Source: a virus
IMG/VR virus record: IMGVR_UViG_3300032157_000373
Coordinates: 1 to 42,561 of that record
Strand: one strand, 5' to 3'
DNA: 42,561 nucleotides
The notes beneath the pieces are model-generated. The model had not been told where the DNA came from. It did not search any database and saw nothing but the letters and a program-made list of their open reading frames with translations. Below, piece after piece: positions 24,292-30,984 of this stretch. A program made the position numbers and the translations under genes. The number at the start of each line of letters is the position of its first letter. Position 1 is the stretch's first letter.

Positions 24292-25530
24292 ATGCAGTCC
24301 CAAGACATCGTGACCGTCGCCCAGGCTGTCCCCGCGTCCACCAATGGCGGAGCGTTCAAGGTGGCCAACATCAGCGGCGGCACGTCCAAGGGCGATCTAT
24401 CGAAGCAATGGGCCGCACGCCCCCATGATCAGCGCTTCCTCTCGCTGTCCGAGCTTGAAACGTTCAAACTTGGCGAGTGGGGCGAGTCCTCGGACAAGGT
24501 GCGCGAGACACGCACAATTGAGGCCGTGGCGCCCGAGATGCAGACCCGCGACGATGCCAACCGGCTTTCATTCCGGTTTGAAGACGGTAGCGAAGCGGCT
24601 GCAACGCACTGGTCTTTCGGTCAGATGTCCGCGCTCGCCAAGGCGCCAGCGAGCTATCTACGCACGCTCCCCACACCCATCGTCGCTGATGCGCTCAATT
24701 GGTCGCTACGCGGGCGCGCAGAGGCCGTAAAGACCTTTGAGCGCCACAACGGCGCCCATCAGTTGCGGGCCGTCACCGGACCGGACTATGGCCGCATCGC
24801 AGACCACGACGTTGTGCGCGCCGTCCGTAACGTGGCGGGTAACGGCACGGGCGATAGCCGGTGGAAAGTGCCCGGCACGATGGACTGGCGCACCATGATC
24901 TATGATCCGAACACGCCAATCACCCACGACACCACCACGCTATTCGCGTCCGATCGTGACCTGTTCCTGTTCCTTGTCGATGATCGCAACCCGATCGAAG
25001 TCGGCAAGGTGGTGAACAAGACCACGGGGGCGCTAGAGCCAGACCTGATGTTCCGCGGCTTCTACGTGACGAATAGCGAGGTAGGCAAGTCGTCGCTCAA
25101 GCTCGCCGCGTTCTACCTGCGCGCCATCTGCTGCAACCGCATCATGTGGGGCGTGGAAGGATTCGAGGAAATCACCATTCGCCACACCAAGCTTGCGCCC
25201 GACCGATTCATCCATCAGGCGGAACCGGCCCTGCTCTCGTTCGCGAACGGATCCGCCATGAAGCTCAAAGAAGGGGTAGAGAAAGCCAAGGCCGCCAAGC
25301 TCGCCCAGGATGACGAGGAAGCCCTTGCCTTCCTACGTGGCCGCTCACTGTCACGCGACCAGTCGCGCCGCGTGCTCGAGCTTGTGGAAGTCGAAGAGGG
25401 CGCCAAGGCCCGCACTGCCTGGGATATGGCACAGGGCATTACAGCCCTGGCGCGAAACGTGCCGAACAACGACGACCGAGTCGAGCTTGAAAGCACCGCT
25501 CGCGCGATACTCGACAAGGTTGCCGCCTAA
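24292..25530 (+). CDS. DUF932 family phage/plasmid protein
   Basis: A 412-residue protein of the DUF932 (phage/plasmid-like) type: WSFGQMSALAKAPASYLRTL with P near 120, then RAVTGPDYGRIADHDVVRAV, ASDRDLFLFLVDDRNPIEVG, and the conserved core FRGFYVTNSEVGKSSLKLAA with AFYLRAICCNRIMWG. The family is widespread on phages and plasmids and has no firm biochemical function. The start is the ATG at 24292, with CGGAG eight bases upstream; a frame extending 30 codons further runs into the hairpin and is rejected. It is followed by a strong terminator. Confidence 0.82.
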   Translation: MQSQDIVTVAQAVPASTNGGAFKVANISGGTSKGDLSKQWAARPHDQRFLSLSELETFKLGEWGESSDKVRETRTIEAVAPEMQTRDDANRLSFRFEDGSEAAATHWSFGQMSALAKAPASYLRTLPTPIVADALNWSLRGRAEAVKTFERHNGAHQLRAVTGPDYGRIADHDVVRAVRNVAGNGTGDSRWKVPGTMDWRTMIYDPNTPITHDTTTLFASDRDLFLFLVDDRNPIEVGKVVNKTTGALEPDLMFRGFYVTNSEVGKSSLKLAAFYLRAICCNRIMWGVEGFEEITIRHTKLAPDRFIHQAEPALLSFANGSAMKLKEGVEKAKAAKLAQDDEEALAFLRGRSLSRDQSRRVLELVEVEEGAKARTAWDMAQGITALARNVPNNDDRVELESTARAILDKVAA

Positions 25531-25545
25531 CCCATCCCCTCAATC

Positions 25546-25577
25546 GCCCGGCTGGCCACGCGCTAGCCGGGCTTTTT
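25546..25577 (+). terminator. Rho-independent terminator after the DUF932 gene
   Basis: Stem GCCCGGCT (25546-25553) with AGCCGGGC (25565-25572), an 11-base loop, followed by TTTTT at 25573-25577. It lies 16 bases after the DUF932 stop and is the clearest intrinsic terminator in the window. Confidence 0.88.
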
Positions 25578-25591
25578 CGTGAGTGCATGCC

Positions 25592-25840
25592 ATGAAAATC
25601 ACCGTCTACTCCCTCGCCTGGGACACAGACAGCGGAGTCGGATGCGAGGTTTATTCTACCCGAGAAGCGCGCGACGCCCATTTCCGCGAGTGCCTGCTAT
25701 CGCACACTGACAGCAGAAACCGCGCCGACTTCGAGGCGATCAAGGACATTCGCGAGCTATCCGGCGCACTCGAAGGCGAGCTTGATCATTACGGCTCCCG
25801 CTACTGGACCGGCTCACACCAAATCAAGGTTGAGCCATGA
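25592..25840 (+). CDS. Small unknown protein (82 aa)
   Basis: A protein starting MKITVYSLAWDTDSGVGCEV, then YSTREARDAHFRECLLS and a helix FEAIKDIRELSGALEGELDH. The layout, with a strand followed by helices, resembles small phage proteins of unknown role that take part in no known pathway. The ATG at 25592 is preferred to an in-frame GTG three codons earlier. Its stop overlaps the next ATG (ATGA), so both genes are coupled. It begins just after the terminator, so it depends on read-through or its own promoter. Confidence 0.6.
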   Translation: MKITVYSLAWDTDSGVGCEVYSTREARDAHFRECLLSHTDSRNRADFEAIKDIRELSGALEGELDHYGSRYWTGSHQIKVEP

Positions 25841-26184
25841 GCACGCTAGAGCGACGCGAGATCGAATGGCGCGCGGCTAAGGTGCGCCGTGAGGCTAGGG
25901 CTCGAGCCGATGCGATTGGGCGCCTGCCTGATCCCAACTTCGCGAAGCGCGAAGCCGAGCACCTGGCTAAGCACCCACACCTTGCCGAGCACAAGCATTG
26001 CGGGCTCTGCCCAGACTCCGAGGATCGCCCACGCCGCCGTGTCGTGTGCCCCAATGGCGTCGCGCTCTGGTCAACGTGGTACAAGGTACCGACGACTGAG
26101 GCGGACGCAAAGCGCGACGCGAAAGAGCAACGCTGGCTCATGAGCCCCGAGGGTCGCGCTTACTATGCTCCGATGTTCACCTAG
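25837..26184 (+). CDS. Small unknown charged protein with a CxxC motif (115 aa)
   Basis: A 115-residue protein. It has a long basic helix (ERREIEWRAAKVRREARARA), a short His/Cys-rich part (HLAEHKHCGLCPDS, then RRVVCPNG) that could bind a metal, and a Trp/Tyr-rich end (RWLMSPEGRAYYAPMF). It is coupled to the upstream gene by ATGA and followed by a strong hairpin. No family is recognised. Confidence 0.6.
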   Translation: MSTLERREIEWRAAKVRREARARADAIGRLPDPNFAKREAEHLAKHPHLAEHKHCGLCPDSEDRPRRRVVCPNGVALWSTWYKVPTTEADAKRDAKEQRWLMSPEGRAYYAPMFT

Positions 26185-26190
26185 GAAAGA

Positions 26191-26218
26191 GGCCGTCCCG
26201 GTGTCAGCCGGGGCGGCC
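26191..26218 (+). terminator. 11-bp GC-rich hairpin at a convergent gene end
   Basis: GGCCGTCCCGG (26191-26201), loop TGTCAG, CCGGGGCGGCC (26208-26218). One pair is G-U in the + strand RNA and a C-A mismatch in the - strand RNA, which favours action on + strand transcripts. No T-run follows directly. A weaker stem GCCC/GGGC at 26239-26251, followed by CTATTTT, may assist. The two gene sets converge here. Confidence 0.55.
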
Positions 26219-26251
26219 CAAGTCTAGGGAGTTATCGTGCCCTTGCTGGGC

Positions 26252-26452
26252 CTATTTTCGTGCCGCGACGAAAGCCGATGCTGCGCACGCGACGACGAAG
26301 TACGTCCATTCCTGATAGGTGCCAGGAACAAATCTCGGGGAATAATCAACGATCTTTAGAAACACGATAAACGGCGCCAGCGCTGCCGCGAGCATCGTAA
26401 TCGCGTTGATTATTCCCATTAAGTCGAGCTGGTAATTCCCGATCTTTATCAT
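26252..26452 (-). CDS. Holin-like protein with two membrane segments (66 aa)
   Basis: A 66-residue protein with two hydrophobic segments, about 11-33 (LMGIINAITMLAAALAPFIV) and 48-63 (TYFVVACAASAFVAA), separated by a short polar loop. Size and topology fit small class II holins. It is the last of three small membrane protein genes in a leftward cassette. The endolysin and spanin genes are 22 kb away in the late operon, so linkage to lysis is inferred from size and membrane content. Confidence 0.5.
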   Translation of the reverse strand: MIKIGNYQLDLMGIINAITMLAAALAPFIVFLKIVDYSPRFVPGTYQEWTYFVVACAASAFVAARK

Positions 26453-26455
26453 GGG

Positions 26456-26581
26456 TCAGATTCCCAAAACGGCCTTGGTCAAACGCCAGCCGAGAAAGAG
26501 CATGGTCAAAAGCATGCTGATCCCCAGCACGCGATCGGGCCACGTCACGCCGTCCGCGATCTCGTAAAACTGCGCCATCAT
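26456..26581 (-). CDS. 41-residue single-pass membrane protein
   Basis: A short frame whose ATG overlaps the TGA of the preceding gene (ATGATG). Product MMAQFYEIADGVTWPDRVLG then ISMLLTMLFLGWRLTKAVLG, with one membrane segment at about 18-33 and a basic end. The second ATG is equally possible. A longer 155-residue frame ending at the same stop is out-of-frame shadow of the next gene. A holin, antiholin or pinholin role is possible; this is inference. Confidence 0.5.
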   Translation of the reverse strand: MMAQFYEIADGVTWPDRVLGISMLLTMLFLGWRLTKAVLGI

Positions 26582-26910
26582 GGGATGCGGTCGATAATCT
26601 TCGAGGTTCGTTCCGAGACGTGGATTGCGGACTCGAGACTGCCGCTCATCACGAACGCCGCGAACGGGAGCACCAGAGCCGCCAGGAGCTTCCACCACGC
26701 CCACGCTGAAAGGGGCGTGCCGTAGCCTCTCACCCGCATCTCTGCGCGCAGCGACGCGATTTGCTCCCGCAAATCCTCCCGCGCTTGATGGTTCCACTGG
26801 CGATCGTGCGAGATCGTCAACCGAAACTGTTCCTCGAGCCTCGTCAACCTCTCGCGCGTGTGGGTATCGTCGCTCGCCCCCGTCCGCGCCGTTTGCCCCG
26901 TATGATCCAT
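26578..26910 (-). CDS. Coiled-coil plus membrane segment protein (110 aa)
   Basis: A 110-residue protein: a hydrophilic N-terminus, a coiled-coil-like helix (about 20-60, TRLEEQFRLTISHDRQWNHQ, DLREQIASLRAEMRVRG), a membrane segment at about 72-90 (WWKLLAALVLPFAAFVMSG), and a periplasmic tail. This architecture is seen in several phage lysis-associated or unknown small proteins. It is the first of the three coupled genes and is preceded by a terminator, so the cassette needs its own promoter, which I could not identify. Confidence 0.55.
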   Translation of the reverse strand: MDHTGQTARTGASDDTHTRERLTRLEEQFRLTISHDRQWNHQAREDLREQIASLRAEMRVRGYGTPLSAWAWWKLLAALVLPFAAFVMSGSLESAIHVSERTSKIIDRIP

Positions 26911-26959
26911 TCGCTTGCATCATCCTGCGTCCTCGCTTCTGCGGGCCGCCCCCAAAAGC

Positions 26960-26978
26960 AAAAGCCGCCGGGGCTTTT
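26960..26978 (-). terminator. Intrinsic terminator for the leftward replication operon
   Basis: Reading leftwards: AAAAGCC, loop CCGGC, GGCTTTT, then GCTTTT. The stem lies at 26960-26966 and 26972-26978. It falls between the last gene of the leftward early operon and the membrane-protein cassette. On the + strand the same hairpin is followed by GGCTCC, so it is better as a leftward terminator. Confidence 0.7.
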
Positions 26979-27039
26979 GGCTCCAGCGGCTCGCGACTTT
27001 TTCAGCTTGCCCAAATCTAGGCACAATCAGTTAAACCCG

Positions 27040-27582
27040 TCAAGACGGGCTAGCCCTGGTAGGGGGCTGCATGTAACCGTAATGCAACGCCAGCATGTAG
27101 GTCCCCATCTGCACCGTGCGTGCAGCAACCGCAATCGCCTGCGACTTGTTCATGACCATCAGGACCTCGCGCCCGATCCGCTCGAGATTGCATGCTTCCG
27201 TCACGATCATCAGCAACGCCTCGACCGTGCGCGGCTCGCCAACGGTCACCGCCGCATCACGGGCCTTGCCGAAGGCCTCTGCGCGCCTTTCCTCGGGGCA
27301 AAGGATGTCATAGGCGAGCTGTGATAGCGGAGTGCCGCCGCCGCTGGCTTGCTCGCCATACCGGCAGAGAAGGACGCTTGATCGCTGGCTGTTGGTGAAG
27401 TCCTTTTCGAACTGTCGAAATGCGTTGACCTGTTCATCTCTGAGCCTCCCGTCTCGCTTCATGGTTTCGATCACATCAACAAGCCGGAAGGCTTGCCGCC
27501 GCGACTTCTGGTCTACCGCCGGCACATCGAATCCGGCTGCCTTTGCCAACCGCTCGCGCGTTGGCCCGAGTAGCGCTGTCAT
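27040..27582 (-). CDS. Unknown protein at the end of the replication operon (180 aa)
   Basis: A 180-residue helical protein: MTALLGPTRERLAKAAGFDV, then FRLVDVIETMKRDGRLRDEQ and NAFRQFEKDFTNSQRSSVLL. The middle has CRYGEQASGGGTPLSQLAYD. No motif of known function is recognised. The ATG at 27582 is preferred, with GGGGGA close upstream; a TTG four codons earlier is less likely. The 98 bases between this gene and the next one upstream show no further gene. Confidence 0.6.
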   Translation of the reverse strand: MTALLGPTRERLAKAAGFDVPAVDQKSRRQAFRLVDVIETMKRDGRLRDEQVNAFRQFEKDFTNSQRSSVLLCRYGEQASGGGTPLSQLAYDILCPEERRAEAFGKARDAAVTVGEPRTVEALLMIVTEACNLERIGREVLMVMNKSQAIAVAARTVQMGTYMLALHYGYMQPPTRASPS

Positions 27583-27692
27583 CCAGTCCCCCAATCCGCA
27601 AAGGTACCATCACACCCTCAGACGGACATTGCCCCATGAGTGGAAGCGGGGCGGCCGATTCCCCTTGATGCCGCTCCGCTCTTCGAGAGGTC

Positions 27693-28079
27693 TTAGGCGT
27701 GCGCCTCATCGTGCGTCGCCTTGACCACCTTCTTGTTGCCCTTCGTGCTTTTCTTGGTCTCTGCCTCCTCGGCCGCGTCACCGAGCGGCGTTCCCGCAAG
27801 CATGCCGAGCTCGACGCGGCACGTCGCAAGCTGGTCCTCGTAGAGCTGAAGGGCCGCTACCTCCGTCTGATTGAGACCGGCCTCCTTGGCGAGCTTCTTC
27901 GTCACCGATGGCAGCACGCCGCACTGCTGTTGGGCCTGCTCGCATAGCTCGCGCTCTTCCCAGGAGAGTTCTTTTTTCTCGGCCCTGATTTTTGCAAGCC
28001 GACTGATTATTGATTTCATTTTCTTTCTCGCCTCTCCATTGAGCGAGATCGTGATTTCTTTTTCTTCTGCCTTTGCCAT
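27693..28079 (-). CDS. Coiled-coil acidic/basic early protein (128 aa)
   Basis: A 128-residue helical protein: ITISLNGEARKKMKSIISRL then AKIRAEKKELSWEERELCEQ (coiled coil about 20-52), a second helix set TKKLAKEAGLNQTEVAALQL, and a Lys/Glu-rich tail. GGAG is ten bases before the ATG. The first coil resembles small alphaproteobacterial DUF2312-type proteins only loosely, so I do not assign a function. Confidence 0.6.
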   Translation of the reverse strand: MAKAEEKEITISLNGEARKKMKSIISRLAKIRAEKKELSWEERELCEQAQQQCGVLPSVTKKLAKEAGLNQTEVAALQLYEDQLATCRVELGMLAGTPLGDAAEEAETKKSTKGNKKVVKATHDEAHA

Positions 28080-28119
28080 TTACGCATTACTCCGTTCTCG
28101 GTTTCTGGTTTTTGGTTTC

Positions 28120-28557
28120 TTATTTATATTCGATGTCACGCGCTGCTGGTAATGTTGGCCTATCGCAGCCGGGTGGGGGGCTGTTCGCTAACCGACTGGC
28201 GTAGTCCGCAACCTCGCTCTCCTTCCGGTATAGCGTATCGCGCAGCGCAAAGCCCATAAGCGGCCAGAGCTGACGAACCGCGTTCTCGTAGGCGAGTTTG
28301 ATCCCAAGCTCTCGATTGAAGTTCTGCGGCGAGGCCGGCGCACTGTGGCCAATGACCACGAAGCCGTTCCGCATCACGAGGATGCAAAGCGAGAGCACGG
28401 CCAGCTGCCCTGGATCAGCAGCCACGTAGCAGGCGCTCACGGCCTCGGTTCCGGTCACGTCGTAGCGGCTCATAATCGCGCCCTCTATGTCCGCGAGCGA
28501 CACGCGCGGAGCTACCGCCACGGCCGCGCACTCAGCCTCAGTCTCATTCAAGCTCAT
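28120..28557 (-). CDS. N4 gp49 / Sf6 gp66 family protein
   Basis: A 145-residue protein whose core fits the phage gp49/gp66 family: LAVLSLCILVMRNGFVVIGH, SAPASPQNFNRELGIKLAYE, then NAVRQLWPLMGFALRDTL. The pattern NGF-x-x-x-G-x-SA...NF...G...A...A-x-x-x-x-WPL-x-G is characteristic. The family is common in phage early regions and has no known activity. Its ATG overlaps the helicase stop (ATGA), so it is translated with the replication operon. Confidence 0.75.
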   Translation of the reverse strand: MSLNETEAECAAVAVAPRVSLADIEGAIMSRYDVTGTEAVSACYVAADPGQLAVLSLCILVMRNGFVVIGHSAPASPQNFNRELGIKLAYENAVRQLWPLMGFALRDTLYRKESEVADYASRLANSPPPGCDRPTLPAARDIEYK

Positions 28558-30200
28558 AGCAATTCCTTTCCTTCATTTGAGGGAGCAGCATCCGCAACAG
28601 CAGGCGTGTACCTGCCCGTGCGGCGGTCGTAGCGAAGACATGCTTCGCCCGGTACCCCGCCCTGCTCATAGCGGGATTTCTTCACGTAGACTTTCGCGAG
28701 GCTGTGTGTGATCTCTGGACGCTCGATGACTACGCCGTGATCGGCCGCGTTGTACCAGTGAGCCGAACCGTCGATGTCGTAGAGGCCCGGCGTGCGTGTC
28801 TTGCCATTGCGCGGATCGCGCACGTCCTTCGTCGGGTGGACGACGATTGCCACTCCGCACTCGAAGGCGCGAGCAAAGCGCTTCAGCTCGGCCAGCGCGC
28901 GTTCTTGATATTCAACCTTGTCCTCGCCCTTCTTGCGCGAGTGCTGGATCTGGTTCCATGGATCAAGAAGAAGCCACTTGATACCGTAGCGGATCACAGC
29001 ATCCGACGCCTTCTCGATGATCCACTCGAGGTCCATGCGCTCGAATGACGTTGGGTCCTCGTCGATGAACACAAAGCGCTCGTTGATCCACTTGTTGGCT
29101 TCCTCGCGATCGCCCCCATGATACCGGCGCAGCACGTTGGCCACGTAGGGCTCAATCCGCATCTCGAAGGACGCAATGCACCAATTGTGGTCGTAGGCTT
29201 CCGCGATCTGCGCCGCGAGGTTGAGCGCCCATGTGCTCTTACCGTGCGTCGGGATGCCGGTGATGACCAGCAGCTCAGACGGCCACAGCTTCAAATGCTG
29301 GTTGAGATTGATCCACCCGGTGCTGAAAGTCTCGACTTGAGGGACTGGTGGATAATCGGCGAGCTTGAACAGGCCGCGGATAGGATAGGGACGGGCGTTC
29401 TCAACCACAGCCCTGACGCCTGCCTCACCATGAGCCTTGAGAACTTCGTTGAGGTCTTTGGTGCCTTGTGGGTAATCCAGCCAAGCGCATCGAGCAGCGC
29501 CGAACCGGCGCGCAAGCTCAGCATTGAGCCTTCGTCCAGCTTCGTCTCCATCGCCACCGAGGACGAAACGGGGGACTGTGTCGAGGAGCGACCAGATGTC
29601 CACCATGAAATCGAGATTGGAATCGGCCCCGTCAGGGACGGATACCGTTCGCGGTAGATCGCACTGGATTGCTGTGTAGGCATCGAACTCCCCTTCAAGA
29701 ACTAGCGCCGGCATTTTCGCAAGCGTCGAATCGCGCAGAGCATCCTCGTTCCAGAAACTCGACGGTGCGCCGGGATCTTTCAGAAACTTCTTCCCCGGCC
29801 CGCGATATTTGCGGTTGATGACCACGCCCTCGCGCACGTACGGGAAGACCAGCGCATCAGCCTTCCTGCCATCGCGCCCACCGAATTTTCCCGGCTCCGA
29901 ATACAACCCGAGGCGAACCGCTACCTCTGGGTCGAGGCCGCGGGATTCGAGCGCCCGAACGTGCTGCTCGCTCAGCGTTCGTGAAAGCTCCGTCGTGCCA
30001 TCCGCAGGTTGTGTGGTGGCAGTGCCATGCGACGGCACCTTGCTCAACGATGACTGAGAGGCAGCGCTGCCCCTTGTGCCGCTTCCTCGTGTGGTCGCAT
30101 CGTGGGCATCTGACGCGGTGGCGTTTGCGCGCGCTCCAGTGGTGATCGAGCTCGATCCCTGCGGCCTTGAGGATGTCTGCGATGGTTTCGTAGTTGCCAT
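28554..30200 (-). CDS. TOPRIM primase-helicase (T7 gp4-like) core, zinc domain in another frame
   Basis: Replicative primase/helicase. From about residue 75: LSEQHVRALESRGLDPEVAV (linker), TOPRIM with LVLEGEFDAYTA (167-178) and LGGDGDEAG (214-222), then a RecA-type helicase with Walker A GIPTHGKST (315-323), Walker B-like WLLLDPWNQ (409-417) and a VVHPTKD block near 453-459. The first 70 residues are Ser/Thr low complexity and mirror, out of frame, the zinc-binding domain encoded by the overlapping gene. T7 gp4 carries both domains in one chain. The ATG at 30200 lies four bases after the ATG of the zinc-domain frame. Either two proteins are made, or a frameshift joins them. Confidence 0.88.
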   Translation of the reverse strand: MATTKPSQTSSRPQGSSSITTGARANATASDAHDATTRGSGTRGSAASQSSLSKVPSHGTATTQPADGTTELSRTLSEQHVRALESRGLDPEVAVRLGLYSEPGKFGGRDGRKADALVFPYVREGVVINRKYRGPGKKFLKDPGAPSSFWNEDALRDSTLAKMPALVLEGEFDAYTAIQCDLPRTVSVPDGADSNLDFMVDIWSLLDTVPRFVLGGDGDEAGRRLNAELARRFGAARCAWLDYPQGTKDLNEVLKAHGEAGVRAVVENARPYPIRGLFKLADYPPVPQVETFSTGWINLNQHLKLWPSELLVITGIPTHGKSTWALNLAAQIAEAYDHNWCIASFEMRIEPYVANVLRRYHGGDREEANKWINERFVFIDEDPTSFERMDLEWIIEKASDAVIRYGIKWLLLDPWNQIQHSRKKGEDKVEYQERALAELKRFARAFECGVAIVVHPTKDVRDPRNGKTRTPGLYDIDGSAHWYNAADHGVVIERPEITHSLAKVYVKKSRYEQGGVPGEACLRYDRRTGRYTPAVADAAPSNEGKELL

Positions 30201-30204
30201 CCAT
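29857..30204 (-). CDS. Primase zinc-binding domain protein in overlapping frame
   Basis: A 115-residue frame with a phage primase zinc ribbon: YETIADILKAAGIELDHHWS, then VRCPRCDHTRKRHKGQRCLS (C33, C36) and VAWHCHHTTCGWHDG (C62, C67). This matches the N-terminal zinc domain normally fused to the TOPRIM-helicase. Its ATG overlaps the TGA of the upstream gene (ATGA), the usual coupling in this operon. Residues after about 75 become Arg/Pro/Gly-rich and are probably the shadow of the helicase frame. The reading frames cross at about 29970-29998; a +1 shift there would restore a classical primase-helicase. Confidence 0.8.
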   Translation of the reverse strand: MDGNYETIADILKAAGIELDHHWSARKRHRVRCPRCDHTRKRHKGQRCLSVIVEQGAVAWHCHHTTCGWHDGAFTNAERAARSGARIPRPRPRGSGSPRVVFGAGKIRWARWQEG

Positions 30205-30890
30205 CAGCCCCCCCTGCCCATGAGACCAGGTGCGAGCTTTGCTTCCGCGAGACGCTGGCAGACCATACCCATGACGACGATGGGCTTGCGGATCTCGGCC
30301 CCGCTTGCGAGCTGCGCGCAAACCTCCGCGTAGGCGTTCTTCACTACGTCGGCACCGTAGAGGGTCAGTTGTTGGTCGAGCGTCGCGTTTGCGATTCTCT
30401 CATCCGGCACAGAAGAATTCACCCACTTGGCCAGACTCTCGACGATCATCCGTCGTGCTGGACTAACTGCCTTTGACGGCGCAGCGGCAACTACGCTGCT
30501 GCTGGGTGATTCCGTAGAAGTTGGAGATTCCCTATCAACGTTGGAATCGGGAGGGGGGTGTATTTTTTCTTTAGAGGGGGTGTGGGGGAGACCTTTCTTT
30601 TTTAGGGGGGAGGGGTGCGAACTGTGGTTCGCAGGGGTGCGAACTGTGGTTCGCAGCGAACTGGAGTTCGTAGGGTGCGAACTGTGGTTCGCATGCAGTT
30701 TCTGAATGGCGCGCTTCGTGACGCCCAGAACCTGGCTCAACTCGGCTGTGCCGGTGATGCCGAGCGCGGCGAGAACAGCAACGAGCTTCCGCGCCGGTGT
30801 GCCATCGGTTTCTCGAGCTAGGTTCACGAGGTGATCACGTTGTGTCGATGAAATGTTCTTGACTTTGCCGCAATCGTTTCTTAGGTGCAT
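30204..30890 (-). CDS. HTH replication protein carrying iterons inside its gene
   Basis: A 228-residue early protein. Residues 12-66 look like a helix-turn-helix domain (RDHLVNLARETDGTPARKLV, GTAELSQVLGVTKRAIQKLH). Residues 67-150 are a low-complexity Ser/Pro/His linker coded by the iteron repeats and a G/T-rich block. Residues 155-228 form a helical C-terminal domain (ARRMIVESLAKWVNSSVPDE, KPIVVMGMVCQRLAEAKL). A wHTH N-terminus, linker with iterons and helical C-terminus match the plan of lambda O-type initiators. GAAGGAG precedes the ATG. It sits directly upstream of the primase frames. Confidence 0.7.
   Translation of the reverse strand: MHLRNDCGKVKNISSTQRDHLVNLARETDGTPARKLVAVLAALGITGTAELSQVLGVTKRAIQKLHANHSSHPTNSSSLRTTVRTPANHSSHPSPLKKKGLPHTPSKEKIHPPPDSNVDRESPTSTESPSSSVVAAAPSKAVSPARRMIVESLAKWVNSSVPDERIANATLDQQLTLYGADVVKNAYAEVCAQLASGAEIRKPIVVMGMVCQRLAEAKLAPGLMGRGG
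30543..30613. other. Strand-asymmetric A/T-rich block beside iterons (putative DNA unwinding element)
   Basis: The + strand here is nearly all G and T runs: G-rich blocks (30550-30557, 30576-30589, 30605-30614) alternate with T-rich blocks (TATTTTTTCTTTAGA around 30561-30575 and TTTCTTTTTTAG around 30593-30604). Such purine/pyrimidine asymmetry next to iterons is found at lambdoid origins, where it melts first. It lies inside the replication gene on the side towards its 3' end. Confidence 0.55.
30616..30693. repeat. Four iteron-like palindromic repeats (putative replication origin)
   Basis: Three identical 18-mers TGCGAACTGTGGTTCGCA at 30616-30633, 30638-30655 and 30676-30693, plus a degenerate copy AGCGAACTGGAGTTCGTA at 30655-30672 (four differences). 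Each perfect copy is an inverted repeat with 7-base arms (TGCGAAC/GTTCGCA) around TGTG. Start-to-start distances are 22, 17 and 21 bases, about two helical turns. They lie within the replication gene and code for a Ser/His/Thr-rich linker. The location and the adjoining A/T-rich block fit an initiator-binding origin. Confidence 0.75.
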
Positions 30891-30940
30891 TGTTGTTCAA
30901 CTCCTTCGTCGGGTGTTGGATTCTCTGGACGGACAGCCCC

Positions 30941-30976
30941 GAGCCCCTGGTGCAGTAACCCCGCAGCCAGGGGCTC
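30941..30976 (-). terminator. Perfect 10-bp hairpin ahead of the replication gene
   Basis: GAGCCCCTGG (30941-30950) and CCAGGGGCTC (30967-30976) with a 16-base loop. It occupies the 94-base gap between the membrane-protein gene and the replication gene, both leftward. No T-run follows in either direction. It could be an attenuator, a processing site or a transcript-stabilising hairpin that sets the ratio of the two proteins. Confidence 0.5.
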
Positions 30977-30984
30977 ACCTGTTT

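Noticed and set aside
26456-26923. 155-residue leftward frame
   Set aside because: Only its last 41 residues make sense as a membrane protein; the rest is out of frame with the coiled-coil protein gene.
30616-30693. CRISPR or simple operator cluster
   Set aside because: Repeats of 18 bases with gaps of zero to four bases are too close for CRISPR; lying within a replication gene beside an A/T-rich block favours iterons.
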